Shown here: one piece after another, positions 33,318 to 43,118 of the stretch
How the letters are laid out: each line of letters starts with the position of its first letter
Numbering within the stretch: position 1 is the first letter of the stretch
NCBI GenBank assembly: GCA_902604785.1
Contig: CACLAC010000001.1
Location: 124,001-188,000, forward strand
Direction of reading: 5' to 3'
Length of the DNA stretch: 64,000 nt
Source: an uncultured Pelagibacteraceae bacterium
Lineage (GTDB): Bacteria; Pseudomonadota; Alphaproteobacteria; Pelagibacterales; Pelagibacteraceae
Notes under the pieces: model-generated
The model's input: the letters and a program-made list of their open reading frames with translations, nothing else
What the model was told of the DNA's origin: nothing
Databases searched by the model: none
Program-made: the position numbers and the translations under genes

Positions 33318-34241
33318 ATGTATAGAAAGATTGTTTTTATGGGGACCTCACATTTTGCAGTTCCTATTCTTAAATCATTGTATCAAAATGGATATCCAAT
33401 TTCAGTTGTTTATACTCAACCACCAAAAAAATCTAATAGAGGTCAAAAATTAAATAAATCACCAATAAATTCATTTTCAGAAAATATAAGCCTAGATGTT
33501 AGAACTCCTCAAAAACTAAAAAATAATAATCATGAGGAAGAATATCTAAGTAAATTAAACCCAGATTTAATTATAGTTGTTTCTTATGGTCAAATTATTC
33601 CAAAAAATTTATTAAATATTCCTAAATATGGATTTTTAAATATTCATGCTTCTTTGTTGCCGGTATGGAGAGGGGCCGCACCCATACAAAGATCAATAAT
33701 GAATTTAGATAAAGAAACTGGAATTAGTATAATGAAAATAAATGAAAACTTAGACGAAGGTCCGGTTTGTAAACAATACTCTTTGGAAATTTCAGAAAAA
33801 ATGAATTCAGAAGAATTATCTGAAAAATTATCATTACTTGCTTCAGAAAAAATTTTAGATGTTCTAGACAATATTTATGATGGAAACATTAATTTTCAGG
33901 ATCAAGACCATTCAAAAGCAACGTATGCAAAAAAAATTGAAAAGACCGAGGGAAAAATTAATTGGAATGAAAATGCAAATAAAATAATTGGAAAAATAAA
34001 TGGTCTTTATCCATATCCAGGAGCTTTTTTCTTATTTAATGGAGAAAGATATAAAATATTGAATGCTGAAAAATCTTACTCAAGCGGAAAACCTGGAAAT
34101 ATTATAACTGAAGATTTTGAAATATGTTGCGGAGAAGGTTCTATAAAAGTATTAAGTATTCAAAGAGAAGGCAAAAAAGTTCAAAAAATTAAGGAGTTTT
34201 TGCTTGGAAGCAAAATAAATAAAGGCACCAATATCTCTTAA
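33318..34241 (+). CDS. fmt: Methionyl-tRNA formyltransferase
   Basis: Enzyme of 307 aa that formylates Met-tRNA(fMet) with 10-formyl-THF. MGTSHFAVPILKSL opens the N-terminal domain. The catalytic region is FLNIHASLLPVWRGAAPIQ, with Asn and His, followed by TGISIMKINENLDEGPV. The C-terminal domain is complete. The stop overlaps the truA start by one base (TAATG). Confidence 0.96.
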   Translation: MYRKIVFMGTSHFAVPILKSLYQNGYPISVVYTQPPKKSNRGQKLNKSPINSFSENISLDVRTPQKLKNNNHEEEYLSKLNPDLIIVVSYGQIIPKNLLNIPKYGFLNIHASLLPVWRGAAPIQRSIMNLDKETGISIMKINENLDEGPVCKQYSLEISEKMNSEELSEKLSLLASEKILDVLDNIYDGNINFQDQDHSKATYAKKIEKTEGKINWNENANKIIGKINGLYPYPGAFFLFNGERYKILNAEKSYSSGKPGNIITEDFEICCGEGSIKVLSIQREGKKVQKIKEFLLGSKINKGTNIS

Positions 34242-34981
34242 TGCATAGATATCAAATTTTAATTGAATATGATGGAACCCCATATGTAGGTTGGCAAATC
34301 CAAAAAAAAGGAAAATCTATTCAAAAAACAGTTCAATCAGTTTTAAAAAAAATATTTAAGCAAAAAATTATTTTATTTTCAGCTGGTCGAACTGATAGTG
34401 GAGTCCATGCACGAGAACAATCAGCTCATTTTGATGTAAAAAATAAAATTCAGAATATAGATAAAATAATTAAATCACTAAACTTTTTTTTAAATAATAA
34501 AAATATCTCTATAATAAAGATAAAAAAAAAAAAAAATAATTTTCATGCACGATATTTAGCAAAAGAAAGAATTTATTTATATATTATTTTAAATAGGCCA
34601 TCTCCTTCTACTTTAAATAAATATAGAGAATGGCATATTAGAAAAAAACTGGATATAAATTTAATCAGAAAAGGAGCGAAAAAATTAATTGGAACACATG
34701 ACTTTTCTACATTTAGAGCTTCTAATTGTAGTTCTAAAACTCCAATAAGGACTATAAATGAGATTATAGTTAGAAAGCAAAACAATCGAATTAAGTTAAA
34801 GTTTAAATCTAAATCTTTTTTAAAAAATCAAGTCAGATCAATGGTTGGTTGTTTAAAATATATTGGTGAGAAAAAATGGAATTTGAAAAAATTTGAAAAT
34901 ATAATTATACAAAAAGATAGAAAAAAAGTTGCTCCTCCTGCACCAGCATGTGGTCTATATCTTGAAAAAATTATCTACTAA
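34241..34981 (+). CDS. truA: tRNA pseudouridine(38-40) synthase
   Basis: Pseudouridine synthase of 246 aa acting on the anticodon stem-loop. The catalytic Asp lies in SAGRTDSGVHAREQ. YDGTPYVGWQ near the start and the C-terminal FLKNQVRSMVG are family hallmarks. A run of 14 A residues near 34530 encodes consecutive lysines. It is coupled to fmt, and its 3' end overlaps the convergent SET-domain gene by 11 bp. Confidence 0.95.
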   Translation: MHRYQILIEYDGTPYVGWQIQKKGKSIQKTVQSVLKKIFKQKIILFSAGRTDSGVHAREQSAHFDVKNKIQNIDKIIKSLNFFLNNKNISIIKIKKKKNNFHARYLAKERIYLYIILNRPSPSTLNKYREWHIRKKLDINLIRKGAKKLIGTHDFSTFRASNCSSKTPIRTINEIIVRKQNNRIKLKFKSKSFLKNQVRSMVGCLKYIGEKKWNLKKFENIIIQKDRKKVAPPAPACGLYLEKIIY

Positions 34982-35453
34982 TTCTTAAATTTTTTTTGAA
35001 CTTTTTATTAATTCTCCAGCGACTTTCGGTTCTAACTATATAGCCACAGCAATTTTTAGATTTACAATTACAAGGAAATTGTTTGTAATCTGAATCATAG
35101 CCAAAACCATAATCACAAGTTAACTCCTCACCTTTTTTAATGTCTTTAACTGATACTACCCAAAGTTTTAATCCTTTTCCCTCATATTCACAGTTATTTG
35201 TACAAGAATGATTTATTAAACGGGCAGTGTTCCACGTAACATCTCCATCCATGTCATACCTAGTATTTAAGTTAAACAAGTAAATTGGTTTTGAATTATC
35301 AAACTTTTCAGAATTTTCTGTTTGTTTTTTTGTAATAATATTTCCAACATAATTTATAATTTTAGTGCCAGCCTTAATATTTTTGGCAGCATAAAGTCCA
35401 CGTCCTTTTCTATCAATATTTGATTTTTTAATTCTATATAACTTCACAAACAT
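34971..35453 (-). CDS. SET-domain protein (putative lysine methyltransferase)
   Basis: Protein of 160 aa from ATG 35453; an upstream TTG at 35486 is in frame but would overlap the preceding gene. It is essentially one SET domain: DRKGRGLYAAKNIKAGTKI (GxG SAM loop), RLINHSCTNNCEY with the NHSC pseudoknot motif, EELTCDYGFGYDSD with the catalytic Tyr, and a post-SET cysteine cluster (CNCKSKNCCGYI). Such proteins transfer methyl groups from SAM to lysines. The bacterial target is unknown. It lies 25 bp behind a histone-deacetylase-fold gene. Confidence 0.88.
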   Translation of the reverse strand: MFVKLYRIKKSNIDRKGRGLYAAKNIKAGTKIINYVGNIITKKQTENSEKFDNSKPIYLFNLNTRYDMDGDVTWNTARLINHSCTNNCEYEGKGLKLWVVSVKDIKKGEELTCDYGFGYDSDYKQFPCNCKSKNCCGYIVRTESRWRINKKFKKNLRISR

Positions 35454-35478
35454 TTCTTTAATGATTAATTTGATGATT

Positions 35479-36408
35479 TCAATCAAATTCTATTAATGCA
35501 TCAACGTGTCTCCTAGTATCGTCTTGAAGAGCCTGCAAGTCATATCCACCTTCTAGGATTGAAACAACTTTGCCATTACAAGATTTCTTAGAGGTTTCTA
35601 GAATTCTTTTTGTAATATGATAAAAATCTTCAGTTTCAAGTTTGAATGAAGCTAAAGGATCTCTTGCATCTGTATCAAAACCAGCACTTATTAAAACAAA
35701 TTCTGGTTTAAATTCTTTTAATTTTTTTAATGCGAATTCAAAAGCATTTAAATATTCTTCTGAATTTGTACCAGCTGGCAACGGTATATTGCAAATATTA
35801 TTAAATTTACCTTTTTCTTGTTCAGAACCAGTTCCAGGGTAAAAAGGATATTGATGAGTTGATATGAATAAAACATTTTCATTATCATAAAATATGTCCT
35901 GCGTACCGTTTCCATGGTGAACATCTATATCCACTATAGCAATCTTTTTATATTTATATTTTTTTAATAGATATTTTGCTCCAATAGCTATGTTATTAAG
36001 AATGCAGAAACCTGCTGCCTTGTTCTGATTACAATGGTGACCAGGAGGACGAACAGAACAAAAAGCATTTTTGAATTGTTTTTTTTGAACTCCATCTATA
36101 GCAGCAATAATTGAACCTGCTGCATCAAATGTAGCTTTTTTACTTCCAGGAGAAATGATTGTATCCCCATCTAATGATGAAAAACCTTTTGTAGGAAAAG
36201 AATTTTTAACTAAATCAATATAGCTAACATCATGGGTATCTTTGATTATATCATCTGTGATAATTGATGGTTTTTTCCATAAAATATTTTTATTATTTAA
36301 TTTTTTAAAGTTTTCAACAATTACAGATACCCTGGCTATTTGTTCGGGATGTCCAGGACCAGTGTCATGATCTTGATATGTGTCCGAAGTAATTAAACCA
36401 GTTTTCAT
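35479..36408 (-). CDS. Histone deacetylase-fold protein
   Basis: Zinc amidohydrolase of the HDAC/acetoin-utilisation/acetylpolyamine family, 309 aa. It opens with HDTGPGHPEQIARV. The active-site His pair lies in RPPGHHCNQNKAAGFC, and zinc ligands are in IVDIDVHHGNGTQDIF and SAGFDTDARDP, so all catalytic residues are visible. The substrate may be an acetylated polyamine or a protein lysine. It overlaps dapE by 4 bp (ATGA-type coupling) and is next to a SET-domain gene. Confidence 0.93.
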   Translation of the reverse strand: MKTGLITSDTYQDHDTGPGHPEQIARVSVIVENFKKLNNKNILWKKPSIITDDIIKDTHDVSYIDLVKNSFPTKGFSSLDGDTIISPGSKKATFDAAGSIIAAIDGVQKKQFKNAFCSVRPPGHHCNQNKAAGFCILNNIAIGAKYLLKKYKYKKIAIVDIDVHHGNGTQDIFYDNENVLFISTHQYPFYPGTGSEQEKGKFNNICNIPLPAGTNSEEYLNAFEFALKKLKEFKPEFVLISAGFDTDARDPLASFKLETEDFYHITKRILETSKKSCNGKVVSILEGGYDLQALQDDTRRHVDALIEFD

Positions 36409-37547
36409 TTAAAATAATTTTCTAAAATATTATAATATATTTTAGTTAATTTTTTTAAATCTGAAATAGAAGTTCTTTCATTAACCATATGTATTGTCGT
36501 ATTTCTTAAGCCCAACTCTAATCTTGGAATTAAACCTAAGAAACGAGAGTCACTAGTACCTCCTCTACAATTTAGTTTTGCAGAATTTCCTGTAATTTTT
36601 TTTACAATCTTCTTAACCATATATATTTCTTTATTTGGCCTTGTATAAAAAGCTTCACCGCTAACTTTATATTCTATTTTTGTTTTACATTTTTCTTTTT
36701 TTGCAATTAGATTAATTATTTTATTTATCTTTTTCTTTAAAGTAGATGATTTGTATTTTGAATTAAATCTTACATTAAATTTTGCACTTGCTGATTGAGG
36801 TACCACATTTTCTGACAAGTTTTCTACGTTCATTTTTGTAAATTCTAAATTTGATGGTGGCATAAATTCTGTACCATTATCTAGAGATATACTTTTTAAT
36901 TTTGCTATTATTCTTGCTAGAGCAGTACATGGATTAATATATGAACCATAAAATGCTGAATGACCACTTTTACCAAATACAATTATTGTTCCATTCATAG
37001 AACCACGTCTTCCAATTCTAATTTCATCACCAACGGATTTATTTGAAGAGGGCTCAGCAATAATTGAAAAATCAATTTTCTCTCTTCTTTTTTTAAGATA
37101 TCTAATAACTGCAGGAGTTCCCAAACCTGTTGTCTCCTCATCCGCTGCAATAATAATTGAAATAGATCCTTTAAATTTTTTATTTTTAATATAGGTAGTA
37201 ATTGCACTTATAAAGCATGCTATCCCACCTTTCATATCTTGAGATCCTCTGCCGTTTAAATACCCTTTACTTACAACACCTTTGAATGGAGGAATTTTCC
37301 AATTATTAAGGTTTGCTACTACATCTGTATGTCCTAAAAAATTTATATTAGGTTTTGATTTTCCAAATTTAGCATATAAATTTAAAGCATGTTTTGGTCC
37401 TATTCCTTTAGATTTAATAATTTTACATCTAAAACCAATTAAGGATAATTTTTTGGATAAAAATTTCATTATACCTTTATCTTCAGTTTTAACTGTTGGA
37501 AATCTTATTAGCTCTTGAGCTAACTTTACTTCATTATAAGTTTTCAT
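36405..37547 (-). CDS. dapE: Succinyl-diaminopimelate desuccinylase
   Basis: M20-family metallohydrolase of 380 aa in the succinylase branch of lysine/diaminopimelate synthesis. Metal-binding motifs are NFLGHTDVV, GRGSQDMKGG and AADEETTGLGT; SGEAFYTRP and CRGGTSDSRFL lie in the C-terminal part. It sits 2 bp behind dapD, so two steps of the pathway are made together. A family alternative (other M20 deacylases) is unlikely given dapD next door. Confidence 0.94.
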   Translation of the reverse strand: MKTYNEVKLAQELIRFPTVKTEDKGIMKFLSKKLSLIGFRCKIIKSKGIGPKHALNLYAKFGKSKPNINFLGHTDVVANLNNWKIPPFKGVVSKGYLNGRGSQDMKGGIACFISAITTYIKNKKFKGSISIIIAADEETTGLGTPAVIRYLKKRREKIDFSIIAEPSSNKSVGDEIRIGRRGSMNGTIIVFGKSGHSAFYGSYINPCTALARIIAKLKSISLDNGTEFMPPSNLEFTKMNVENLSENVVPQSASAKFNVRFNSKYKSSTLKKKINKIINLIAKKEKCKTKIEYKVSGEAFYTRPNKEIYMVKKIVKKITGNSAKLNCRGGTSDSRFLGLIPRLELGLRNTTIHMVNERTSISDLKKLTKIYYNILENYFK

Positions 37548-37549
37548 TG

Positions 37550-38371
37550 TTAATCTCTTAATAGATCATTAAGGCTAGTTTTTGATCTAGTCTTCTCATC
37601 AACAGTTTTAATTATTACTGCACAATATAATGAGGGCATGCCAGGTTTTTTAGAAGGTAATGTACCCGGTACAACAACACTACCCTCAGGAACTTCCCCC
37701 ATGATCACTTTACCAGTATCTCTGTAAATTATTTTTGTAGATGCTCCTATAAAAACCCCCATTGATATAACACTATTTTTTCTTACAATGACACTCTCAA
37801 CGATTTCACTTCTAGCTCCAATGAAACAATTATCTTCAATAATTGTTGGTCCTGCTTGAACGGGTTCCAAGACGCCCCCAATTCCAACTCCACCACTTAG
37901 GTGACAATTTTTTCCAACCTGCGCACCGGATCCAACAGTTGACCATGTATCGACCATTGTGCCGCTGTCTACATAGCATCCTATGTTCAAAAATGATGGC
38001 ATTAAAATACATCCAGGAGCAACGAAACACCCTTTGCGAGTCATGCCGTTTGGAACATATCTAAATCCTGCTCTTTTATGATCTTCTTCAGTCCACCCTG
38101 CAGTTTTAAATCCTACTTTATCATACCATACCGAATATGGGCCCGCCGTGGTGGTCATTTTATTAGTTCTAAATGATAATAAAATTCCTTTTTTTGCAGT
38201 TTCGTTGGTTACCCATTTTCCATCTGATTGTCTGTTAGCAACTCTTATCTTTCCTTGATCCAACTGTTCAATTGTCTCATTTACAGCATCAATAATGCTT
38301 TTATCTGAATCTGGTGAAATATCTTTTATATTATCCCAAGCTTCATTTATAATTTTTTCTATATCACTCAT
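37550..38371 (-). CDS. dapD: 2,3,4,5-tetrahydropyridine-2,6-dicarboxylate N-succinyltransferase
   Basis: Left-handed beta-helix acyltransferase of 273 aa, trimeric in known cases. Hexapeptide repeats run from [16 protein letters not shown]-like sequence (here [20 protein letters not shown]) through [32 protein letters not shown] is a conserved DapD block. It makes N-succinyl-2-amino-6-ketopimelate, which leads to the DapE substrate two steps later. Confidence 0.96.
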   Translation of the reverse strand: MSDIEKIINEAWDNIKDISPDSDKSIIDAVNETIEQLDQGKIRVANRQSDGKWVTNETAKKGILLSFRTNKMTTTAGPYSVWYDKVGFKTAGWTEEDHKRAGFRYVPNGMTRKGCFVAPGCILMPSFLNIGCYVDSGTMVDTWSTVGSGAQVGKNCHLSGGVGIGGVLEPVQAGPTIIEDNCFIGARSEIVESVIVRKNSVISMGVFIGASTKIIYRDTGKVIMGEVPEGSVVVPGTLPSKKPGMPSLYCAVIIKTVDEKTRSKTSLNDLLRD

Positions 38372-38378
38372 AATATTA

Positions 38379-39065
38379 TTACTCTTTTAATAACCTTATT
38401 TTTTTTAAAAATAAAGCAAGATTATCAATTTTATAGTCAATCACATCTTTATATTTATCAATGTTATTTATTGGCTCATCATTGCTAAACCAAACTTTGA
38501 TCATATTTTTTGCTGTTTCAGATGAGAGGTTTTTTGCAATATCTTCTATATAAACAGTTTCTTCACTAGTAGGAATTTTAAACTTGTCGCACATTAATTT
38601 AAGTGAATCAGGGTTAGGTTTTGGTTTAAATTTAAAATCAACAATATCCATTATTTTTCCTTCTAATAAATCATCAATACCTATTTTTTTCATACAATTA
38701 ATTGCATGTTCTTTACTGCCATTAGTCGCACAAAATGTTTTCACATCTAATTTTAATAGTTCTTCTCTAAGCTCCATATCCTTTTCAAGACAGTCATAAT
38801 TGATATTATGTACATACTTAAGAAACTCTTCGCCATTTATCAAATCTGGGTAATTTTTAAGTAATCCATTTAGAGAAGTATCGTACTTATAAAAATAGTC
38901 AGCTTGAATTTCTTTTGCTTTAATTTTATCAATATTAAGTTTTAGCGAGATAAAATCTGTCATCCTATTAGATACTTGAGAAAATAAGGTTTTAAGATAT
39001 TTAGGATGATATATACATCCGTCCATATCTAAAATTAAGTATTTTACTTTTTTAAGATCTTTCAT
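38379..39065 (-). CDS. HAD-superfamily hydrolase, pyrimidine 5'-nucleotidase-like
   Basis: Phosphatase of 228 aa. Motif I is [12 protein letters not shown] (DxD), motif II is [11 protein letters not shown], motif III includes [12 protein letters not shown], and motif IV is YIEDIAKNL. The short SSM1/Phm8-type layout suggests pyrimidine nucleotide dephosphorylation. The start overlaps argB by 4 bp. The physiological substrate is unproven. Confidence 0.85.
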   Translation of the reverse strand: MKDLKKVKYLILDMDGCIYHPKYLKTLFSQVSNRMTDFISLKLNIDKIKAKEIQADYFYKYDTSLNGLLKNYPDLINGEEFLKYVHNINYDCLEKDMELREELLKLDVKTFCATNGSKEHAINCMKKIGIDDLLEGKIMDIVDFKFKPKPNPDSLKLMCDKFKIPTSEETVYIEDIAKNLSSETAKNMIKVWFSNDEPINNIDKYKDVIDYKIDNLALFLKKIRLLKE

Positions 39066-39910
39066 TTTCTGATCAAAGTTCCAGCTCCCTTATCAGAAAA
39101 TATTTCAAACAATATTGAGTTTTGTCTTCGTCCATCGACTATAACTACACCAGTTACACCATTGTTAACAGCATCAATGCATGTTTTGATTTTAGGTATC
39201 ATTCCACCAGAAATAGATTGATCATTAATCATATTATTTGCTGTTTTAGAATTAATTTCTGAGATAAGTTTTTTATCTTTATCTAAAACTCCTTCTACAT
39301 CTGTCATTAATATCAATCTTCTAGAATTTATTTCTTTTGCAATCGCTGCAGCCACTACATCTGCATTAATATTATACATCTTTCCATCATCTCCAATTCC
39401 TAGTGGAACTACAATTGGAACTTTTTTTTCTTTAACTATGTTTAAAATTATTTCTTTATTAACTTCTTTAGGAGAACCAACAAATCCAAGTTCTTTTTTT
39501 TCGGGGATAATTTTAATTATATTCCCGTTTTTTGGAGTTATTGATTGTGCTTTTGCGTTTTTGTCATTTATGTTATTTAAAATTTCAGTATTTAACTCTA
39601 ATAAGGCTTCTTCAACAATTTTAATTGTTTTTTCATCAGTAACTCTTAAACCATCTATAAACTTTGTCTCTATATTATTTTGATTAAGTTTTTTTTTAAT
39701 ATTTTTACCACCACCATGAACAACGATAGCTGATAAACCTAATTTATTAATTATTGCTATGTTTTCTATAAGTTGATTAAATAAGTTTTCATCAAGCAAT
39801 ACCGAACCACCACACTTAATTACAATTAATTCATTGGAATATTTTTTAACGTATTTTTCAACCTCTTCGATAGATGGACCATCTTTAGGTATAATTTTCT
39901 CTAAATTCAT
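39062..39910 (-). CDS. argB: Acetylglutamate kinase
   Basis: Amino acid kinase of 282 aa, the second step of arginine synthesis. VIKCGGSVLLDENLF near residue 35 and IVVHGGGKNIKKKL bind ATP and phosphate. LMTDVEGVLDKDKKLI and SGGMIPKIKTCIDAVNNGV complete the fold. It follows yidC by 4 bp in the same transcription unit. Confidence 0.94.
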   Translation of the reverse strand: MNLEKIIPKDGPSIEEVEKYVKKYSNELIVIKCGGSVLLDENLFNQLIENIAIINKLGLSAIVVHGGGKNIKKKLNQNNIETKFIDGLRVTDEKTIKIVEEALLELNTEILNNINDKNAKAQSITPKNGNIIKIIPEKKELGFVGSPKEVNKEIILNIVKEKKVPIVVPLGIGDDGKMYNINADVVAAAIAKEINSRRLILMTDVEGVLDKDKKLISEINSKTANNMINDQSISGGMIPKIKTCIDAVNNGVTGVVIVDGRRQNSILFEIFSDKGAGTLIRK

Positions 39911-39914
39911 TAAC

Positions 39915-41597
39915 TTAAACTGTTTTTACTTTGGTCTGCCTCAACACAATATATTGTTGTAACATTTGTAATAAATTATTTGCGCACCAATAGAGAAGTA
40001 AGCCGCTGGGAAAAGGTGCAAGTATCACTGTTAAAAATATTGGAAAAAACATGAAGATACGCGCTTGGACGGGATCTGTAGGAGCCGGATTGAGTTTTTG
40101 TTGTGCCCACATCGTCAAACCAAAAAATAGAGGAAGTGCTCCAATAAGTAAAAAGTCAGGAGGAGTCCAATTTATTAATCCAAATAAGTTAAACATGCTA
40201 GTTGGATCCCGACTCGAGAGATCGACCAAATATCCATAGAATGGTTTGTGCCTACCGTCCAACGTGACGAACAGAACTTTATATAAAGCAAAAAATATAA
40301 AGATCATCGGGACGATTGGAAGGCAGCCGCTTAAAGGATTTACTTTTTCTCTTTTATAAAGGGCCATCGTTGCGCGCTGAAGTTCTACCTTATCTTTATG
40401 AATAGATTTTAGACGAGTCAGTTCTGGATGTAATAATTTCATACGTCCCATCGACTTGAAGGACATTTGAGCTAATGGAAATAATGCAATTCTAATACAA
40501 ACAGTTACAGCTATAATTGCTAGTCCATAATTTCCTAACAGTTTAAAGAAATAATCAAGAGCAAACCACATAAATTTCGTGAGAAAGTACAAATAGCCCC
40601 AATCAATAACCAAATCTAACTTTTCTATATTTAATTTTTCAGCATATTCATCAATTACTCTTACTTCTTTTGCTGCTATTAAAATTTTTATTTCATTAGA
40701 TTTAGTTTCATTTGCTCTAATTTCAGTAGCACTTGTTTCAATAAAATTAGTTCTAAATTTATTTTTATAATCAAAATCAGCTCTAAATTTTTTATTTTCT
40801 TGAGGTATTAGACTGGTAATCCAAAATTTGTCAGTAATTCCCAACCATCCATTATCAGCATTTATAGAGAAAGGCTTGTCTTGGATATCATCATAGTCTT
40901 CCTCAACAAGCTCTGAATTAAAAACCCCCAAGGCGCCTTCATGTAAAATAAAAAAGTTAGTAATCTCAGGAATTTCATTTCTAATAATCTGTCCGTAAGG
41001 ATAAAAATTATATGTTTTTTCAGAATTATTTACTATTGTTTGTTTTACAGTAAATAGATATTGATCATCGATACTTATCTCTTTTTCGAATTTTATATTT
41101 TGGTTATTTAACCAAATTAATTTTATTGGTGTATTAGGTGTTAATTTTTTATTTCCTTCAATTTCCCAGGTTGATCCTGAATTAGGCATATCAATATTAC
41201 TTGTTGTTGCCCATCCTGTTTCTACATAATATCCATTTTTAACTTTACTTGGATTTAACAAAACAACATTATCTTCTCCATTTAATGTTTCTTTAAACTT
41301 TTTAAATTCTAAATCATCAATTTTACTACCAGATAGTGCGATTGAGCCTTTAATATTTTCATTTTCAAAGAATATTCTTTTGCCTTCCTTTAATGCTTCT
41401 TTTCTAGAAATTTTTATAGTTTCATAATTTTGATCAAGTGATGGAGCATCTGTGTTTGTTGTTTCAATACTTTTATTTTCTTTTGATTGAATCTTTTTTG
41501 GATCTTGAGGCATTGGTTTTTGGAAAAAAATCGAATAGAGAATAATTACAGCAGCGCTTAAAGATATTGCTGCTATTATATTTTTCAAATTATCCAT
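39915..41597 (-). CDS. yidC: Membrane protein insertase YidC
   Basis: Insertase of 560 aa that places proteins into the inner membrane. It has an N-terminal anchor (IIAAISLSAAVIILYSIFF), a large periplasmic beta domain, and a C-terminal five-helix core containing FPLAQMSFKSMGRMKLLHPE, LPIVPMIFIFFALYKVL and LLLYWCANNLLQMLQQYIV. It belongs to the conserved rpmH-rnpA-yidD-yidC cluster. Confidence 0.96.
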   Translation of the reverse strand: MDNLKNIIAAISLSAAVIILYSIFFQKPMPQDPKKIQSKENKSIETTNTDAPSLDQNYETIKISRKEALKEGKRIFFENENIKGSIALSGSKIDDLEFKKFKETLNGEDNVVLLNPSKVKNGYYVETGWATTSNIDMPNSGSTWEIEGNKKLTPNTPIKLIWLNNQNIKFEKEISIDDQYLFTVKQTIVNNSEKTYNFYPYGQIIRNEIPEITNFFILHEGALGVFNSELVEEDYDDIQDKPFSINADNGWLGITDKFWITSLIPQENKKFRADFDYKNKFRTNFIETSATEIRANETKSNEIKILIAAKEVRVIDEYAEKLNIEKLDLVIDWGYLYFLTKFMWFALDYFFKLLGNYGLAIIAVTVCIRIALFPLAQMSFKSMGRMKLLHPELTRLKSIHKDKVELQRATMALYKREKVNPLSGCLPIVPMIFIFFALYKVLFVTLDGRHKPFYGYLVDLSSRDPTSMFNLFGLINWTPPDFLLIGALPLFFGLTMWAQQKLNPAPTDPVQARIFMFFPIFLTVILAPFPSGLLLYWCANNLLQMLQQYIVLRQTKVKTV

Positions 41598-41599
41598 TT

Positions 41600-41839
41600 T
41601 TATTTATTTTTTTTTACAGGGTCAAAACCTTCTCCACCCCCTAAAAATTTTATTGGGTGACAAGATAAAATTCTTTTTGATCCTTTTATCGTTCCTTTAA
41701 AAACACCATGTTCATTTAAACTGTCAATAAAATATTCAGAACAAGTTGGTAAATATCTACAATTATTACCAAGGTAAGGAGATATAAATAATTTATAAAA
41801 TTTAATTATTTTGATTAATATGAATTTTATTATTTTCAT
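41600..41839 (-). CDS. yidD: Membrane protein insertion efficiency factor YidD
   Basis: Short protein of 79 aa with YKLFISPYLGNNCRYLPTCSEY, the YidD signature, and a C-terminal SKRILSCHPIKFLGGGEGFDPV. It assists YidC-dependent insertion. It lies between rnpA and yidC, overlapping rnpA by one base. Confidence 0.95.
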   Translation of the reverse strand: MKIIKFILIKIIKFYKLFISPYLGNNCRYLPTCSEYFIDSLNEHGVFKGTIKGSKRILSCHPIKFLGGGEGFDPVKKNK

Positions 41840-42180
41840 TATTTTATTTTCTCAAAATCAGCATGTAAAGTTTGCTTAATATTTTCATAAGGATCATTTA
41901 AAACTGATACTTTTGCAATTAATAAATAACAATATTTTAAATTAATATTTATTTTTTTTACAGCATCATTCATTATAGCCCTAAGTATTCTCTTGATCCT
42001 ATTTCTTCGAGTTGCATTACCAATTTTTTTTTTAGTTACAAAAGAAATGTTTAATTTTTTACTATCTTTATCAGACAACTTTTTAAAGAAAATTGTTAAA
42101 TATTTATTGGAAATTTTTCTTCCACCAAGAATTGATTTAAAATCTTCACTTTTAGAAAGGCTAACAATCTTACTACTCAT
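41839..42180 (-). CDS. rnpA: Ribonuclease P protein component
   Basis: Basic protein of 113 aa that assists the RNase P RNA in trimming tRNA 5' ends. [23 protein letters not shown] is the RNR signature region (shown here as a 23-residue region with key residues [15 protein letters not shown]). The gene start overlaps the rpmH stop by 8 bp. RNase P RNA is not found in this window. Confidence 0.93.
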   Translation of the reverse strand: MSSKIVSLSKSEDFKSILGGRKISNKYLTIFFKKLSDKDSKKLNISFVTKKKIGNATRRNRIKRILRAIMNDAVKKININLKYCYLLIAKVSVLNDPYENIKQTLHADFEKIK

Positions 42181-42313
42181 CTGAAACAGTCAGTTTTTTT
42201 CTTCCTCTTGATCTTCTTCTTCTTATTAGTTTTCTCCCACCTTTTGTTTTCATTTTATTTCTGAAGCCATGTCGCGACCTTTTTTTTTTGCTAGGTTGAA
42301 ATGTACGTTTCAT
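42173..42313 (-). CDS. rpmH: 50S ribosomal protein L34
   Basis: Protein of 46 aa, read on the minus strand from ATG 42313 to TAG 42173. The translation starts [20 protein letters not shown] and continues through [19 protein letters not shown], the L34 pattern. It has a slightly longer acidic end (SDE) and overlaps rnpA by 8 bp. It leads the rpmH-rnpA-yidD-yidC operon. The upstream 82 bp hold the divergent promoters for this operon and the TVP38 gene. Confidence 0.96.
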   Translation of the reverse strand: MKRTFQPSKKKRSRHGFRNKMKTKGGRKLIRRRRSRGRKKLTVSDE

Positions 42314-42395
42314 TGTTTGTTATTTATTGTTAAATTTAGGTAGTTATAGAAATATATATATATAAGTAAAGCTATTTTTAATAAACTTAAGTTAT

Positions 42396-43118
42396 ATGAA
42401 AAAAGAAAAAAAAATAAAAATTTTTTTAGGTTTAACTTATATTATTGTAATTATAAGTTTTTTATGGGCATTTTTTGATAAATTTTCATTAAGTGAATTT
42501 ACTAGCTTCGAATTTATTAAAAATAATATCGATTATTTTAATCAACTTAAAAATAAAAATTTTTTAATAATAAGTTTATTATTTTTCATTTTCACAGTTC
42601 TTTGGGTAACACTTCTCCTCGGATTCGGATCTCCGATATTACTTTTATCAGGTTTTATTTTTGGAAAATGGTTTGGATTCATTTATGCAGCTCTAGGTTT
42701 AAGCTTAGGAGCCACCTTACTTTATATTTTTGCAAATTATTTTCTTAAAGATTTAGTTGAAGAAAAATTTTCTAAAAAATTTTCTAATTTAAATAAAAAA
42801 TTTAAAAAAAATGAATTTATATTTTTTGTAATATACAGATTTGTAGGAGGAATTCCGTTTCAGATTCAAAATATTTTGCCAGTTTTATTTAATATAAAAT
42901 TAAAAAATTATTTTTTTGGATCCGTATTAGGAATGTCCCCTCAAATTTTCGTTGGTGTAACTCTTGGTGCTGGTATTAATGAAATAATCCAAAAAAATAT
43001 AGAAGTTCCATCATTAATAGATCTTTTGTTTTCACAAGAAATCTATGTTCCAATAATTGCTTTTATTATCTTAATTATAATTGGGATAATTATTAAAAAT
43101 ATTTTTTATAAAAATTAA
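42396..43118 (+). CDS. TVP38/TMEM64 (SNARE-associated/DedA-like) membrane protein
   Basis: Integral membrane protein of 240 aa with about five or six spans. LLGFGSPILLLSGFIFGKWFG and the later FVIYRFVGGIPFQIQN segment are the re-entrant and F/YxxR motifs of the VTT domain, found in lipid scramblase-like proteins. The role is probably membrane lipid handling. Its stop is immediately followed by the 3' end of a tRNA on the other strand. Confidence 0.85.
   Translation: MKKEKKIKIFLGLTYIIVIISFLWAFFDKFSLSEFTSFEFIKNNIDYFNQLKNKNFLIISLLFFIFTVLWVTLLLGFGSPILLLSGFIFGKWFGFIYAALGLSLGATLLYIFANYFLKDLVEEKFSKKFSNLNKKFKKNEFIFFVIYRFVGGIPFQIQNILPVLFNIKLKNYFFGSVLGMSPQIFVGVTLGAGINEIIQKNIEVPSLIDLLFSQEIYVPIIAFIILIIIGIIIKNIFYKN

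Noticed and set aside
34525-34545. Frameshift in truA at a long A run
   Set aside because: The frame stays open with all TruA motifs on both sides, so the A run simply encodes lysines.
42173-42395. Chromosomal origin near rpmH
   Set aside because: No dnaA gene and no convincing DnaA-box cluster is seen; this gene group is not tied to the origin in many alphaproteobacteria.
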